DNA from: Croceivirga sp.
Lineage (GTDB): Bacteria; Bacteroidota; Bacteroidia; Flavobacteriales; Flavobacteriaceae
Direction of reading: 5' to 3'
DNA: 64,000 nucleotides
NCBI GenBank assembly: GCA_028284665.1
Contig: JANQRG010000042.1
Span: 124,001 to 188,000 of the forward strand
Shown: in pieces, positions 1 to 9,022 of the stretch
Layout: each line of letters begins with the position of its first letter
Numbering within the stretch: position 1 is the stretch's first letter
Translations under genes and position numbers: made by a program
The notes under the pieces: generated by a model
Told to the model about the DNA's origin: nothing
The model's database searches: none
What the model saw: only the letters and a program-made list of their open reading frames with translations

Positions 1-945
1 CATGGCTCACCCGTAAACTTTTCAGGTAAACTCTATCGGCCTGTTTTTTACGGAGTTGATGAAGCGACCGGAATGCTTGATTATGACAGGATTCAGGAAA
101 TCGCCTTAAAAGAACGACCGAAATTGATCATAGCCGGCGCTTCTGCCTACAGCCGGGATTTTGATTTTAAGAGATTTCGTGAAATAGCAGATAGCGTGGA
201 TGCCCTGCTGCTTGCAGACATTTCCCACCCATCTGGGTTGATTGCCAAAGGAATTCTAAACGACCCCTTACCACACTGTCATATTGTAACCACCACAACA
301 CATAAAACCTTACGAGGTCCTAGAGGAGGACTCATATTATTAGGCAAGAATTTTGAAAATCCTTTTGGGATACGACTTAAGAACGGTAACCTAAGAAAGA
401 TGTCAGGTTTACTGGACTTAGCCGTTTTTCCAGGGAACCAGGGAGGACCCCTGGAACATATTATCGCTGCTAAAGCAGTGGCTTTTGGAGAAGCATTGGA
501 GGATCATTTTCTTCATTATATGGTACAGGTGCAGAAAAATGCAAAGGCTATGGCCAAGGCATTTATGGAACGAGAGTACAAGGTGATCTCAGGAGGTACC
601 GATAATCACATGATGCTCATCGACCTAAGAAACAAGAACATAACTGGAAAAGCTGCGGAAAAAGCGCTGGAGATGGCAGATATCACCGCGAATAAGAATA
701 TGGTACCTTTTGATGATAAATCTCCATTTATTACTTCGGGCATACGATTTGGAACTCCGGCCATCACCACAAGAGGGTTGCTGGAAACCGATATGGAAAC
801 CATTGTGGGGTATATTGACGAGATCATTAACAAGTCCGAAGATGACTCTGCAATCCTTGGGGTAAAGCAAAAAGTTAATGAGTTGATGCAGTCTAGACCT
901 TTATTTCAGTATCATCAGGTGATAAACAAGCTATCATCCGTTTAG
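1..945 (+). CDS. glyA: Serine hydroxymethyltransferase, 5'-truncated by the window edge
   Basis: Interconverts serine and glycine with transfer of a one-carbon unit to tetrahydrofolate; PLP-dependent, cytosolic. The frame is open from base 1 (His-Gly-Ser-Pro...), so about 314 C-terminal residues are present and roughly the first quarter is missing; the ATG at 73 is internal. The PLP lysine sits in [14 protein letters not shown] (Lys codon at 304-306), and the downstream [10 protein letters not shown] and [14 protein letters not shown] segments are typical of GlyA. The 3' end overlaps the convergent gene at 934-1602 by 12 bp. The family call is secure. Confidence 0.96.
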   Translation, partial: HGSPVNFSGKLYRPVFYGVDEATGMLDYDRIQEIALKERPKLIIAGASAYSRDFDFKRFREIADSVDALLLADISHPSGLIAKGILNDPLPHCHIVTTTTHKTLRGPRGGLILLGKNFENPFGIRLKNGNLRKMSGLLDLAVFPGNQGGPLEHIIAAKAVAFGEALEDHFLHYMVQVQKNAKAMAKAFMEREYKVISGGTDNHMMLIDLRNKNITGKAAEKALEMADITANKNMVPFDDKSPFITSGIRFGTPAITTRGLLETDMETIVGYIDEIINKSEDDSAILGVKQKVNELMQSRPLFQYHQVINKLSSV

Positions 946-1602
946 CTCGTTAAGCAGGAAAAAGTCACTGTGATCAATAATGGCTTTGTGCTGTACATCA
1001 TAGACTTGGGCTTCTTCGCAGTCTTCAAAATAAACACCCCAGAAATCCGTATAACTTGGGGTGGCGTCTTGTCCATGATTATTTTGGATAAGAGTGCCGG
1101 AGGTTTCTTCAAAGATGGGGACAAAAATTTCGTAGGGCATTTGGCTCATTCCTTTGGTAAAGTGAACAAAGTTGGCACTTATGCTCACCAGAATAGGCTC
1201 TAAACTATCCTGAATGCAAAGATTGGGAATCCGTGAAATTATGATGGAAGTATCTGCCAGATGTAAGGAGAGTTCTTTGATATCAACAAAAGCACTATTG
1301 TCCTGATTTAGAGCATACAGCGCGGTTTGAAAAGGAGAGGTTTTAATATCTCCGGAAGAATACTGGTGAAAATTACCCCAATTCCCACTGTTTAAGTGAA
1401 AAAGGCTCTCGATAAGTCCAAAATTACAGTCGAGATGTATAATCAAGTCAATCCGATCACTTTCGGGGCAACAAAAATCTATTACTACCTCAGCGAAAAA
1501 ATCCCGTTCCAAAGTCTTCTTAAGGGTATCCATCCCTATCAACACACAGGAATCGGTTTGGGTATTTCTGGAAGTCTCTTTTACTTTTCTAGGCTTGGCC
1601 AT
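934..1602 (-). CDS. Conserved-looking hypothetical protein, 222 aa
   Basis: I do not recognise a family. The product is 222 residues, has no signal peptide or membrane segment, starts with a basic stretch ([12 protein letters not shown]) and is otherwise acidic, suggesting a soluble cytosolic protein. It is convergent with glyA and overlaps its 3' end by 12 bp, so the two transcripts would be antisense at their ends. Coding is supported by the length of the open frame and its filling of the gap after glyA. Function unknown. Confidence 0.7.
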   Translation of the reverse strand: MAKPRKVKETSRNTQTDSCVLIGMDTLKKTLERDFFAEVVIDFCCPESDRIDLIIHLDCNFGLIESLFHLNSGNWGNFHQYSSGDIKTSPFQTALYALNQDNSAFVDIKELSLHLADTSIIISRIPNLCIQDSLEPILVSISANFVHFTKGMSQMPYEIFVPIFEETSGTLIQNNHGQDATPSYTDFWGVYFEDCEEAQVYDVQHKAIIDHSDFFLLNELNG

Positions 1603-1796
1603 ATCCCACTGTTTTCATTTCTATTACTCGAAATTAGAATGAATACTTAAGGAAGGATTGGAGAAAAACCTTAAAAGATTTGGGGTTTCATCCGTTTTGG
1701 GAAGAAAATGTGTTAAAACTATGTTAAAAAAACAAATGCTATTGGCAAAATTCCTGGAAACTTATTTCGAATGCGCTAATGCCTGATATTGGTTTT

Positions 1797-2489
1797 TTAA
1801 ATAAAACCGCGATTTTTAGCTGCCAGAATAAGCGCAAGATCGTTTTCTTTTTCCGTACCAAACAAAGATTTTAAGTGTCGTTTTCTATTCTCAATGGAAG
1901 AAGACGAAAGATCGATATGTTTTTCAAGATCTTTCGTTTTGGTACCTATAGATAAATGATAGAGGATCTTTTTGTCATTTTCATCCAGGGTAATATCATT
2001 AGACATTTTTTTTCGGATCGCACCCAAAGCCTTTGAGGAATAATAGGGAGGTTGAAAAATAACGGTTTTTACCGCCTGTTCCAGAGATTTGGGATCGATA
2101 TCGGTTTTTACCATATAGCCATCCGGGTCTACTGACTGCAGGATACTGTTTATTCTGTAGTTATCGCTAAATGATGACATGAAAACAATCTTGGACTCTG
2201 GAACCAATTCTCTGGCAAGAACCCCTAAGTCTTCTCCATTATGGGGTTGTTCTTCGTTGGGCGGGAACAGTTGAACGTCCAGAAAAATGATGTCGTATTT
2301 AAAGGAATGTACGGATTCTTCAATTTTTTCTCTACCCATTTCATAGGTAGTAGCCGTATCTACTATAATGTTGTGGTCATCAAAAACAATTCTTTCCAGA
2401 ATGAATTTGTAGCCTAACATTGTCATCTCGTGGTCGTCTACCGCCAATATTCTAAGTGTCTTCATGCTATTATCCGTGGGATGTTCCAT
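1797..2489 (-). CDS. LuxR/NarL-type response regulator
   Basis: Two-component DNA-binding regulator. The N-terminal receiver has the acidic pair in LAVDDHE, phospho-acceptor Asp71 in the IIFLDVQLF segment, and a Lys in GYMVKTD. The C-terminal LuxR-type helix-turn-helix spans about residues 167-225 (LSIGTKTKDLEKHIDLSSSS). Its ATG overlaps the stop of the upstream sensor kinase by one base (TAATG), so the pair is cotranscribed and probably translationally coupled; the kinase is the likely phospho-donor. Start could instead be Met9 (MKTLRILAVDD), where the receiver begins. Target genes are not evident from the sequence. Confidence 0.9.
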   Translation of the reverse strand: MEHPTDNSMKTLRILAVDDHEMTMLGYKFILERIVFDDHNIIVDTATTYEMGREKIEESVHSFKYDIIFLDVQLFPPNEEQPHNGEDLGVLARELVPESKIVFMSSFSDNYRINSILQSVDPDGYMVKTDIDPKSLEQAVKTVIFQPPYYSSKALGAIRKKMSNDITLDENDKKILYHLSIGTKTKDLEKHIDLSSSSIENRKRHLKSLFGTEKENDLALILAAKNRGFI

Positions 2490-4591
2490 TATGCTTTCAG
2501 CATTGTTGTACGTAAATCCTTGACTTTTGGACTTTCCTTGTGCAAATCAATATTAGGAATTTTAATTTCAACCTCAGTACCTTCACCCGGGGTACTGTTA
2601 TATTCTAGTGTTGCATTTAGCTTATTCGCTCTGGAAATGATATTCTTTAAGCCAATTCCCTTCTTTCCTTTGGTATTATCAAATCCGACGCCATCATCAG
2701 TTACATTTAAATGTAATACATTTTTATCTTTTGTAAAAGAAACCGTAATGGTTTTACATTTTGCATGTTTAACACAATTTTGAAGCAACTCTTGCACAAT
2801 CCGGTAGGTATTGATTTTTATGTCACCGTTTAGGCGATCCCATTCAAAGTGTGCTTCATAATTAAAAGCGATGTCAATGCCAGAAGAACTCTGTACATTA
2901 TCGATCAACTCCTTGATTGAAATAATAAAGTTGTGCACTTTTTGATAGGCAGAGGCATTGAGCTCATGAGAAATGGTACGAATTTCTTCTTCCAACTCCT
3001 GAAGTTTTACAATGAGTTCTTCCCGCTGCTCTATCGCCGCAGGGTCGGTACGCTCGTTGAGCCCGCTTAACACGAGGCGGATGCCCAGCATTTGTCCTAA
3101 TATCCCATCATGAAGTTCTTCGGAGACCCGTTTTTGCTCGGATTTTTTTCCTTCTTCCAATTTTCCATGTTGTGCCAACATCAAATTGTAAATCTCCTGA
3201 TTGCTCTCCTGCTGTTTTTGCTTGAATTTCAGTTTTTGGTTGCTGATACGCTGGGAAATAATGGTAAAGATCGCGATCCCCAACACGAGTAACCCAATGG
3301 TAATACCCCCTAACCAGGCCGTACGTCGCTCCAGGAATTCTTTTTCCTCAAGGATCTCGTCCGTTTCCATCTGGATACGTGCAAACTTATCTTGTATGTT
3401 ACGCTCCTGTAATTGCAACTCTTCACTCAGATCAAAATAGGCTTTCGCATGAGCTGCTGCGTTTTTTGTATCTAAAGTAGTCAACAACTTTAAGGAGTTT
3501 AACAATCGATCATTGTTCTCAGTTTCCTTCGATATTTGTACGGCAAGTTTTCCGTTTCTTAAGGCATTTGTTGTGTCACCTGCCTTAGCCTTTACAGCTG
3601 CAGCGTATTCGTAGTTTCGAGCCAGTTCATATCCTGCTTTTATGTCGCTAAGTATTTTGGATGAGTGGTTTATTTTTTCTAGAATGATGTTATAATCTGA
3701 ATCTCCGTTTCTAAAACTGCTATAGGCGGCGCTAGTTAATACTTTGGCATATAGCTTGGGACGTTTTTCGAATAAGCTATCGACATTTTCCAACGTGTAG
3801 AATAGCTGTGAAGCTTCTTGAAAGTCGCCACTTCGAAGATATGCGTTAGCTACATTGTTCAGATTCCTGGTTTTGAATTCAAACTTCTTGTTTTCGGGAA
3901 TGGATTCAAAATATGATTCAGACTTTTTGTAATATTCATGTGCCTTTTCAAATTTTTGAAGACCGATTTGAATAGTGGCCAAATGGTCATAGCTAGTAAA
4001 TAAACGTTCTCTGGAATCATATTGCTTATATAGCTCGATCGCTTGGATGGCATCCTTTTCAGCACCCACATAATCTTTGTTGCGCTCCTTTATCAAAGCC
4101 ATTGCGTAAAGCATGCGCGCAGGATAGTCCCTAATATTCCCTTCTAAATCAGCTTTGGAGAACTGTTGGTAGGCCTCACGATAGTGGTAATAGGCACTGT
4201 CCGGTTGTTGAGGTTTGTGGAAGTCAGCCAGGTCCCAATGTGCCAGGCCGTGGGCCTTATGGTCCTCGATCTTTTTGGCCACAGCCATTAGGGTAGCATT
4301 GGCCTGTTTAAAGTGTAACGAATCTCCGGAAACCAAATGGGCGTAGGAAATTTGGGTCAGTGCTTCCGTTTTTCTTAAGCCATTTGGAAGTTCCAGCGTT
4401 TTCCGATAGGCGTTGTCAAGGAATCTTCTTTTTTGTATGCTGCTAAGCGCGCTACTATCATTAACCCAGCTGATCCATAGGGAAATACTATCGTTTTTAA
4501 CGGAGATGGCAGTGCTGTCGCCCTCGGTGGGGGAATCGCAGCCGATGCACAGCAGTGTGAATACTAAAAATGTACGGAGGCCCCACTTCAT
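2489..4591 (-). CDS. TPR-containing sensor histidine kinase (HisKA_3 type), lipoprotein-like N-terminus
   Basis: 700-residue sensor kinase paired with the LuxR-type regulator that follows it. It starts with a lipoprotein-like signal (FTLLCIGCDSP). About 400 residues of TPR-like helices follow, probably periplasmic, with repeated YY-K patterns such as FEKAHEYYKKSESYFE. Then come one membrane span (LGGITIGLLVLGIAIFTII), a coiled coil, the HisKA_3 dimerisation helix with the phospho-His in EELHDGILGQ, and a HATPase domain with N-box QELLQNCVKHAK and G-box DDGVGFD. This architecture is common in Bacteroidota LuxR-partner kinases. Signal sensed is unknown. Confidence 0.93.
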   Translation of the reverse strand: MKWGLRTFLVFTLLCIGCDSPTEGDSTAISVKNDSISLWISWVNDSSALSSIQKRRFLDNAYRKTLELPNGLRKTEALTQISYAHLVSGDSLHFKQANATLMAVAKKIEDHKAHGLAHWDLADFHKPQQPDSAYYHYREAYQQFSKADLEGNIRDYPARMLYAMALIKERNKDYVGAEKDAIQAIELYKQYDSRERLFTSYDHLATIQIGLQKFEKAHEYYKKSESYFESIPENKKFEFKTRNLNNVANAYLRSGDFQEASQLFYTLENVDSLFEKRPKLYAKVLTSAAYSSFRNGDSDYNIILEKINHSSKILSDIKAGYELARNYEYAAAVKAKAGDTTNALRNGKLAVQISKETENNDRLLNSLKLLTTLDTKNAAAHAKAYFDLSEELQLQERNIQDKFARIQMETDEILEEKEFLERRTAWLGGITIGLLVLGIAIFTIISQRISNQKLKFKQKQQESNQEIYNLMLAQHGKLEEGKKSEQKRVSEELHDGILGQMLGIRLVLSGLNERTDPAAIEQREELIVKLQELEEEIRTISHELNASAYQKVHNFIISIKELIDNVQSSSGIDIAFNYEAHFEWDRLNGDIKINTYRIVQELLQNCVKHAKCKTITVSFTKDKNVLHLNVTDDGVGFDNTKGKKGIGLKNIISRANKLNATLEYNSTPGEGTEVEIKIPNIDLHKESPKVKDLRTTMLKA

Positions 4592-4640
4592 AGCTATAAC
4601 GGAGAACGGGTTGTAACCTATTCCCTACATACAAGATACA

Positions 4641-4674
4641 AAAAAACCCCAAATGTTAATATTTGGGGTTTTTT
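4641..4674. terminator. Bidirectional intrinsic terminator
   Basis: Perfect inverted repeat AAAAAACCCCAAAT / ATTTGGGGTTTTTT with a 6-nt loop. It lies just downstream of the small lipoprotein gene (4691-4834, minus) and upstream of the sensor kinase, so it separates these two minus-strand units. The T and A tracts would let it work in either direction. Confidence 0.85.
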
Positions 4675-4690
4675 GTTAAGCTTAATTATT

Positions 4691-4834
4691 CTAATTTCTA
4701 GAGATGTCTCCGGAGTCATTACCATCAGGGGAATCTATATACAATTCTTCATCGCTAGCGGTGCTTTCCGCTTCACAAGAAAATTGGCCAAGAGTAAATA
4801 GAGATAGGGCGAAGATGTAAAATACTTTTTTCAT
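4691..4834 (-). CDS. Small lipoprotein-like peptide, 47 aa
   Basis: Short frame reading MKKVFYIFALSLFTLGQFSC then an acidic tail (EAESTASDEELYIDSPDGN...) of 27 residues to TAG. The start has a basic n-region, a hydrophobic core and a Cys20 that could be a lipid anchor, though the preceding QFS is not a perfect lipobox. It lies between the LytTR regulator gene and the two-component pair on the same strand and is followed immediately by a strong terminator, which supports it as a real gene. No family recognised; possibly a secreted or surface peptide. Confidence 0.65.
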   Translation of the reverse strand: MKKVFYIFALSLFTLGQFSCEAESTASDEELYIDSPDGNDSGDISRN

Positions 4835-4983
4835 AATTGAATCGTTTAGTTTTGAGGGGTTTTGTTTAACCTTAAATTCACCGGAAAATTAAAGGCCCTG
4901 TTAATGCCTAAGATTTTAACAAAACAATGGAGGGTGAACTGCCCAATTTGCGGGGTGAAAGGATCGCTTTTGAGAGTATACTA

Positions 4984-5715
4984 TCAATTCAAGCTCCGTA
5001 TCGCGTTTTTGGAGAGTATCGTCTTAAGTTCATCAATCCTGTCCCTGTAGGATTTTGAAAAAGGAAGTTGATAGTCGCTGTTTCGTAAAGAACAGGTAGA
5101 TTTTCCAAAATTAATTCGGGAAACGTATTGCGTATTCAAAATATAACTTTGATGGATACGGATAAAGTTTTTGGGAAGCAGTGCTTCAAAGGTTTTTAAC
5201 GTTTTGTAAGCGCTGATTCTTTTTCCGTTACGCATAAAAAAGTCTGTGGAGTTATTATCCGCTTTTAGGTAGAGAATTTCACTGGTGTCCAGATAGTGAT
5301 AATCGTTATAGGTCTTAAGGCAAAGCGTGGTGGGTAGCCTTTCTTTGGGTATTTGTTTTCTAATCTTAAAAACAGTTTTTCTGATATCAAATTCACTGGT
5401 AGGGAACAGCCAATAGTCATAAAAACCACTTTTAATGGCATCGTAGGCCAAGTCCTTGGTGGCCGAAACGGCAATAAGCAGGGGCCTGCGCTCCAAATAC
5501 TGGTACAACTCCTTCACCATACAGAACATTTGACTGGGTTGATCTCCAAGATTAACAATCACTACATCTGGCAATACCTTTAAAATAAGATTGATTGCTT
5601 CATCCACATCGGTTGCAGAACCGGTGTAATAGAGATCTTCATACTCCTGCAATACTAGTTGTAATCGAAGGTTGAAGGAGGTGTCTGTATTTATGATCAC
5701 GTATGAATAGTCCAT
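4984..5715 (-). CDS. LytTR DNA-binding regulator with a degenerate receiver domain
   Basis: 243 residues from the ATG at 5715; an in-frame ATG at 5832 would overlap the upstream gene and add 39 residues with no match to the receiver fold, so the internal start is preferred. Residues 1-120 follow a CheY-like pattern (YVIINTDTS..., PDVVIVNLGD..., GFYDYWLFPTS) but the phospho-acceptor position is Asn55, and the usual Lys-Pro is replaced by Phe-Pro. The C-terminal 100 residues are a LytTR domain (KADNNSTDFFMRNGKRIS, FIRIHQSYILNTQYV). Probably a phosphorylation-independent transcription regulator. No kinase is adjacent on the same transcript. Confidence 0.85.
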   Translation of the reverse strand: MDYSYVIINTDTSFNLRLQLVLQEYEDLYYTGSATDVDEAINLILKVLPDVVIVNLGDQPSQMFCMVKELYQYLERRPLLIAVSATKDLAYDAIKSGFYDYWLFPTSEFDIRKTVFKIRKQIPKERLPTTLCLKTYNDYHYLDTSEILYLKADNNSTDFFMRNGKRISAYKTLKTFEALLPKNFIRIHQSYILNTQYVSRINFGKSTCSLRNSDYQLPFSKSYRDRIDELKTILSKNAIRSLN

Positions 5716-5809
5716 CCCTAAAATACTGATTCCAAGGTAGTAAGTCCATTTTAAAGAGGATTGCATTTTTCCCGTAAAATATTTGGGGTTTTTCCCTAAA
5801 AAAGCAAAA

Positions 5810-7360
5810 TTATTCTTCTTCCAGGTATTCAAACGCCCCGATATCAGGATTTTGTGTACGGTCCGTGCCTATAATATCCAGCGGAACCAGCGCAGCTGTA
5901 CCTAAATCTCCTTTGTCTATCAGGAAAGAAGTTGCCATAAGCCGGTAATTGTGCTGTAAGCGGTTTACAAACCCGGGATTCGGATTAAGCACCGGATTCT
6001 GAAACAAAGCCGTATTTTCAAAGTCATACAGAGGATCTTCTGAAAAATTACCCTGGGAGTCCAGAAATTTTAAGGAACAATACACAAATTGATAATGGAA
6101 TGCGTTTTCGCCGTTGCTTAGTAAGGTCAGTTCTATGTTCCGGTTCCCCTCTATAACCGAATTGGAAAATACAGCTTGGGTAAGATCTGCACTTTGGATA
6201 GCTGTTCCGTCCTGTGTAGTATCAAAGTTGCTGAGCACGAGGGCGGCACCGTTGCGCAGACCATTGGTCCAGTAATTGGCTATGGTACAGTGTTTAAAAT
6301 CATAATCACCACCAAATTGGCAAAAGACCGATGCACTTCCGGAACTTCCAAATACAGAGTTGGCGACATTTACTTTGGCCGTTCTTGCCCAAAAGTTGGT
6401 AATTGAACTATTAAAAACCTGAGTGTTCTGTACGGAGGCGGTGACTTCCTGAAGGCTGCTATCACCGTCAATTAACAATCCGATAGTGGCGTTCTTTACA
6501 GTAAGATTTTCAATTGTATGACCTGTGCCTCCCGCTAACCAAACCGTTCCCCATTGCCCTGGAACATCGGTAAACTGGGGTTCCAAACGATCTCCTTCAA
6601 AGATGACTTCATTTTCCAGCAATTCCGGGTCGGTGCTAAGGGTACCATTGATTTCCAATTTTGCCCCGGCTCGGACAAAAATTCCGGAATCCCTATGGAA
6701 ATGGACTCGGGTTCCCGCATCCATACTGAGGGTTTTCCCATCATCCACTACTGCATAACCATAAATTACATAAGGCTTTTCCCCAGTTAGGTTCAAATTT
6801 TCATCAGGGAGTACAAACCCTTCTGTCCGAATTGCATTGCCTGCCTCATCCTGTCCTAACAGTACTGTTTCTCTCGTACCATCTGCTTGAGTGCGTGGGA
6901 ATAGGAAAATGGCATCCCTGACAAGCGTAACTAGTTCTACGGTCTGGTTGTTCAACGCATCCCCAAATAGCAGGGTATCCGTATAAAGGAATTCGGTTTC
7001 GCCGGTACTACTGATGTCAAATGTGGTCTCAATGAATACAAAAAGACTGTCACGTGCCAAAAGGGGTATGTTTTCAAAGACTTTGCCGGCTGCTCCGTCA
7101 ACATTGAGACGGTACCTACTTTCCGTACCATTTGCCAGCCAGAGTTCGGGGATTAAAATATCCTCATTACTGTTGTTGTATACCTTAAGAGTATACGTGC
7201 TACTGCCAATATTGGAGAAAACCGTATCCAAAAAAACAGTGTCTTTGGAAAAACTTAAATCACCAGAGCTTCGCCTAAATTCAAAGTCTTCCCGGCAGGA
7301 ACCCAATAGGAGAAGCCCTAAGGATAGCACTATACTGAGAACAACAGCAATTTTCTTCAT
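5810..7360 (-). CDS. Lipoprotein with right-handed beta-helix region
   Basis: 516 residues from Met at 7360 (MKKIAVVLSIVLSLGLLLLGSC), which gives a clear lipoprotein signal with lipobox LLGSC; the longer frame upstream would bury it. The N-terminal part (about residues 30-130) looks like an Ig-like or abnormal-spindle-type beta domain (DLSFSKDTVFLDTVFSNIGSST, TLKVYNNSNED). The rest has the repeating short beta strands with Asn/Ser/Thr of a parallel beta-helix, ending in an IGTDRTQNPDIGAFEYLEE motif typical of choice-of-anchor Q proteins. Probably surface or periplasmic; substrate unknown. It follows the thioesterase gene with a 7-bp gap. Confidence 0.82.
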   Translation of the reverse strand: MKKIAVVLSIVLSLGLLLLGSCREDFEFRRSSGDLSFSKDTVFLDTVFSNIGSSTYTLKVYNNSNEDILIPELWLANGTESRYRLNVDGAAGKVFENIPLLARDSLFVFIETTFDISSTGETEFLYTDTLLFGDALNNQTVELVTLVRDAIFLFPRTQADGTRETVLLGQDEAGNAIRTEGFVLPDENLNLTGEKPYVIYGYAVVDDGKTLSMDAGTRVHFHRDSGIFVRAGAKLEINGTLSTDPELLENEVIFEGDRLEPQFTDVPGQWGTVWLAGGTGHTIENLTVKNATIGLLIDGDSSLQEVTASVQNTQVFNSSITNFWARTAKVNVANSVFGSSGSASVFCQFGGDYDFKHCTIANYWTNGLRNGAALVLSNFDTTQDGTAIQSADLTQAVFSNSVIEGNRNIELTLLSNGENAFHYQFVYCSLKFLDSQGNFSEDPLYDFENTALFQNPVLNPNPGFVNRLQHNYRLMATSFLIDKGDLGTAALVPLDIIGTDRTQNPDIGAFEYLEEE

Positions 7361-7367
7361 TTTAGCA

Positions 7368-7757
7368 CTAAAGAAATAGTTTCTTAATGTGTTCCGGTAC
7401 TCTAACTGGTTTCCATGTCTTAGGATTGAGCAAGCACCACTCCGTTGTAGCACTAACCAACAATTGCTGTGATTTATTGTTTTTTATTTCTACAAATCGT
7501 ATAGAAAGCGGTCCTTTCCATTCTAAGATCCATGTACTTATTTTGAGTTCGTCACTAAGCACTGCGCTTTGATGATAGGTTATAGTATGATTTCTTACTA
7601 CCCACAAAAACTGGCTTGAGATCGACTTTTCTACCGCTTTTTCCCAATGCGCTTTGGAAATCTCCTGAACCCACTCGAGGTAACGTACATTGTTGACGTG
7701 ATTAAGATTGTCCAGATCTTTTTGGGTTACCCGGATAACTCTTCCAAAAACATCCAT
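7368..7757 (-). CDS. Hotdog-fold acyl-CoA thioesterase (4HBT family)
   Basis: 129 residues, the usual size for a single hotdog domain. The start matches YbgC/FadM-like thioesterases: RVTQKDLDNLNHVNNVRYLEWVQEISKAHW, with the catalytic-region Asp replaced in the usual place by the DNLNHVNN loop. Likely hydrolyses acyl-CoA in the cytosol; acyl preference cannot be read. The ATG overlaps the stop of the glutamine cyclotransferase by one base (TAATG), showing a coupled operon with that gene and the beta-helix lipoprotein. Confidence 0.86.
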   Translation of the reverse strand: MDVFGRVIRVTQKDLDNLNHVNNVRYLEWVQEISKAHWEKAVEKSISSQFLWVVRNHTITYHQSAVLSDELKISTWILEWKGPLSIRFVEIKNNKSQQLLVSATTEWCLLNPKTWKPVRVPEHIKKLFL

Positions 7758-8800
7758 TACTGCTTTTTGATGATTTTAACCTCAAAAAGCGTATCCCAGT
7801 TTTTGCCAGTTACAAAAAGTGTTTTTCGTTCCGGATGATACGCCACCCCGTTAAGCACATCCAGATTCTCATGTTGTTCTACGGCGTCTTTTAATCCGCC
7901 GAAATTGATCACCCCTTCAATTGCACCGGTCTTCGGATCAATGATCATCATACTTTCCTTTTGCCACACATTGGCATAGATCTTTCCGTCAACATACTCC
8001 AATTCATTCGCTTTGTTAAAAATAGACTTGTTGGTGACCGTTTCAATAAAACCTTGTTCGGATAGCGTTTCCGGGTCTAACAGCCATATTCTCTCGGTAC
8101 CATCGCTTTTGTAAATGACGTTCCCGTCATTGCAGAGGCCCCATCCTTCTCGACTTTCACCATAGTTGAAAGTACTTTTTTGCTCCAAGTTGGATTGATC
8201 ATAGACATAGCCGAAACCGCTTTTCCAGGTAAGCTGTATCACGTTGCCGTTAATCAGGGTGAGGCCTTCTCCAAAAACCGCTCTTTCCAATACGATCTCC
8301 TGATATACTTCACCGGTTCTGAAATTTAATTTCCGCAGCACCGATTTTGCAACATTGCTTGGATTTCCAGTACTTTCAAAAAGGGTGTCCCCGTCAAATT
8401 CCAATCCCTGTGTATAGGCCTTCTTGTCATGGGGATAGGTATTGAGAATTTCGTACCGATAAATTTCCGGGGCTTTGTTGGCGAGTACACGAATATCTTT
8501 TTTGATCTCAACGGAATTTCCTTCGTAGTCCACTTTAGCAGTGAGCACTTTACTTCCCAAAGTGCTAACGGCCAGAGTGATTTTTCCGTCATTGACCTGG
8601 ATCTCGTCGCCGTCAAGTAGATAGGCCACGTTCTGAATTTCTTTTTCCTTTTTATTTTTTATTGCTATGCCTACTACTTCTCCGTTTTGAAATTCTTTCT
8701 TTCGGCCTTCCAACTGAATTTCGAAGAACTTTGTAGGATCTGCCGTGCTCTTACAGGAATTCACGATAAACAATAGCAGCAATAGATATTGAACTTTCAC
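7757..8800 (-). CDS. Glutaminyl-peptide cyclotransferase, lipoprotein
   Basis: Converts N-terminal Gln to pyroglutamate on exported proteins (plant/bacterial-type glutamine cyclotransferase, five-bladed propeller). Signal MKVQYLLLLLFIVNSCKS indicates a lipoprotein. After a roughly 100-residue N-terminal Ig-like extension comes the family core: YPHDKKAYTQGLEFDGDTLFESTG, FGEGLTLINGNVIQLTWK, ANELEYVDGKIYANVW, and the C-terminal LDVLNGVAYHPERKTLFVTGKNWD. First gene of the three-gene unit with the thioesterase and beta-helix lipoprotein. N-terminal pyroglutamate formation is common on exported Bacteroidota proteins, which fits its location. Confidence 0.92.
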   Translation of the reverse strand: MKVQYLLLLLFIVNSCKSTADPTKFFEIQLEGRKKEFQNGEVVGIAIKNKKEKEIQNVAYLLDGDEIQVNDGKITLAVSTLGSKVLTAKVDYEGNSVEIKKDIRVLANKAPEIYRYEILNTYPHDKKAYTQGLEFDGDTLFESTGNPSNVAKSVLRKLNFRTGEVYQEIVLERAVFGEGLTLINGNVIQLTWKSGFGYVYDQSNLEQKSTFNYGESREGWGLCNDGNVIYKSDGTERIWLLDPETLSEQGFIETVTNKSIFNKANELEYVDGKIYANVWQKESMMIIDPKTGAIEGVINFGGLKDAVEQHENLDVLNGVAYHPERKTLFVTGKNWDTLFEVKIIKKQ

Positions 8801-8847
8801 GATGGGTCTTAATTAGATGCGATGACCAAATTAAACATGTCTCTGGA

Positions 8848-8877
8848 TTGTAACAAATTTTAAAGGTCGTATATTTG
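8848..8877 (+). promoter_or_regulatory. Promoter of the SRP RNA gene
   Basis: Bacteroidota-type promoter: TTG at 8848-8850, 19 bp, then TATATTTG at 8870-8877, a perfect TAnnTTTG -7 box. The SRP RNA begins about 6 bp later. Confidence 0.8.
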
Positions 8878-8881
8878 CAGT

Positions 8882-8983
8882 TGGCAAGTCCTACACGACC
8901 AGCTCCTGCAGAATCCCCCAGGGCGGGAACGCAGCAAGGGTATGTGGTTGTAGCGGTGCGATGTAGGTAGCTTGCCTTTTTTT
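8882..8983 (+). ncRNA. ffs: Signal recognition particle RNA (4.5S type)
   Basis: About 100-nt RNA whose ends pair (GGCAAG at 8883 with CTTGCC at 8971) and whose apical part contains the SRP core: CCCCAGGGCGGGAACGCAGCAAGGG, read in two parts as CAGGGCG, GGAA tetraloop, and CGCAGCAAGGG. This is the Ffh-binding helix 8. It ends with a T7 tract (8977-8983) acting as terminator, and a perfect promoter precedes it. It acts with Ffh in co-translational targeting to the inner membrane. Confidence 0.93.
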
Positions 8984-9022
8984 ATGCGCTTAAAATCACC
9001 TCTAAAGCGATATTCCGAACAC

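Noticed and set aside
5716-5832. Longer start for the LytTR gene
   Set aside because: The 39 extra residues overlap the neighbouring lipoprotein gene and do not fit the receiver fold.
8972-9022. Longer start for the SDR gene inside the SRP RNA end
   Set aside because: It overlaps the SRP RNA terminator; [11 protein letters not shown] at 9023 is the normal SDR start.
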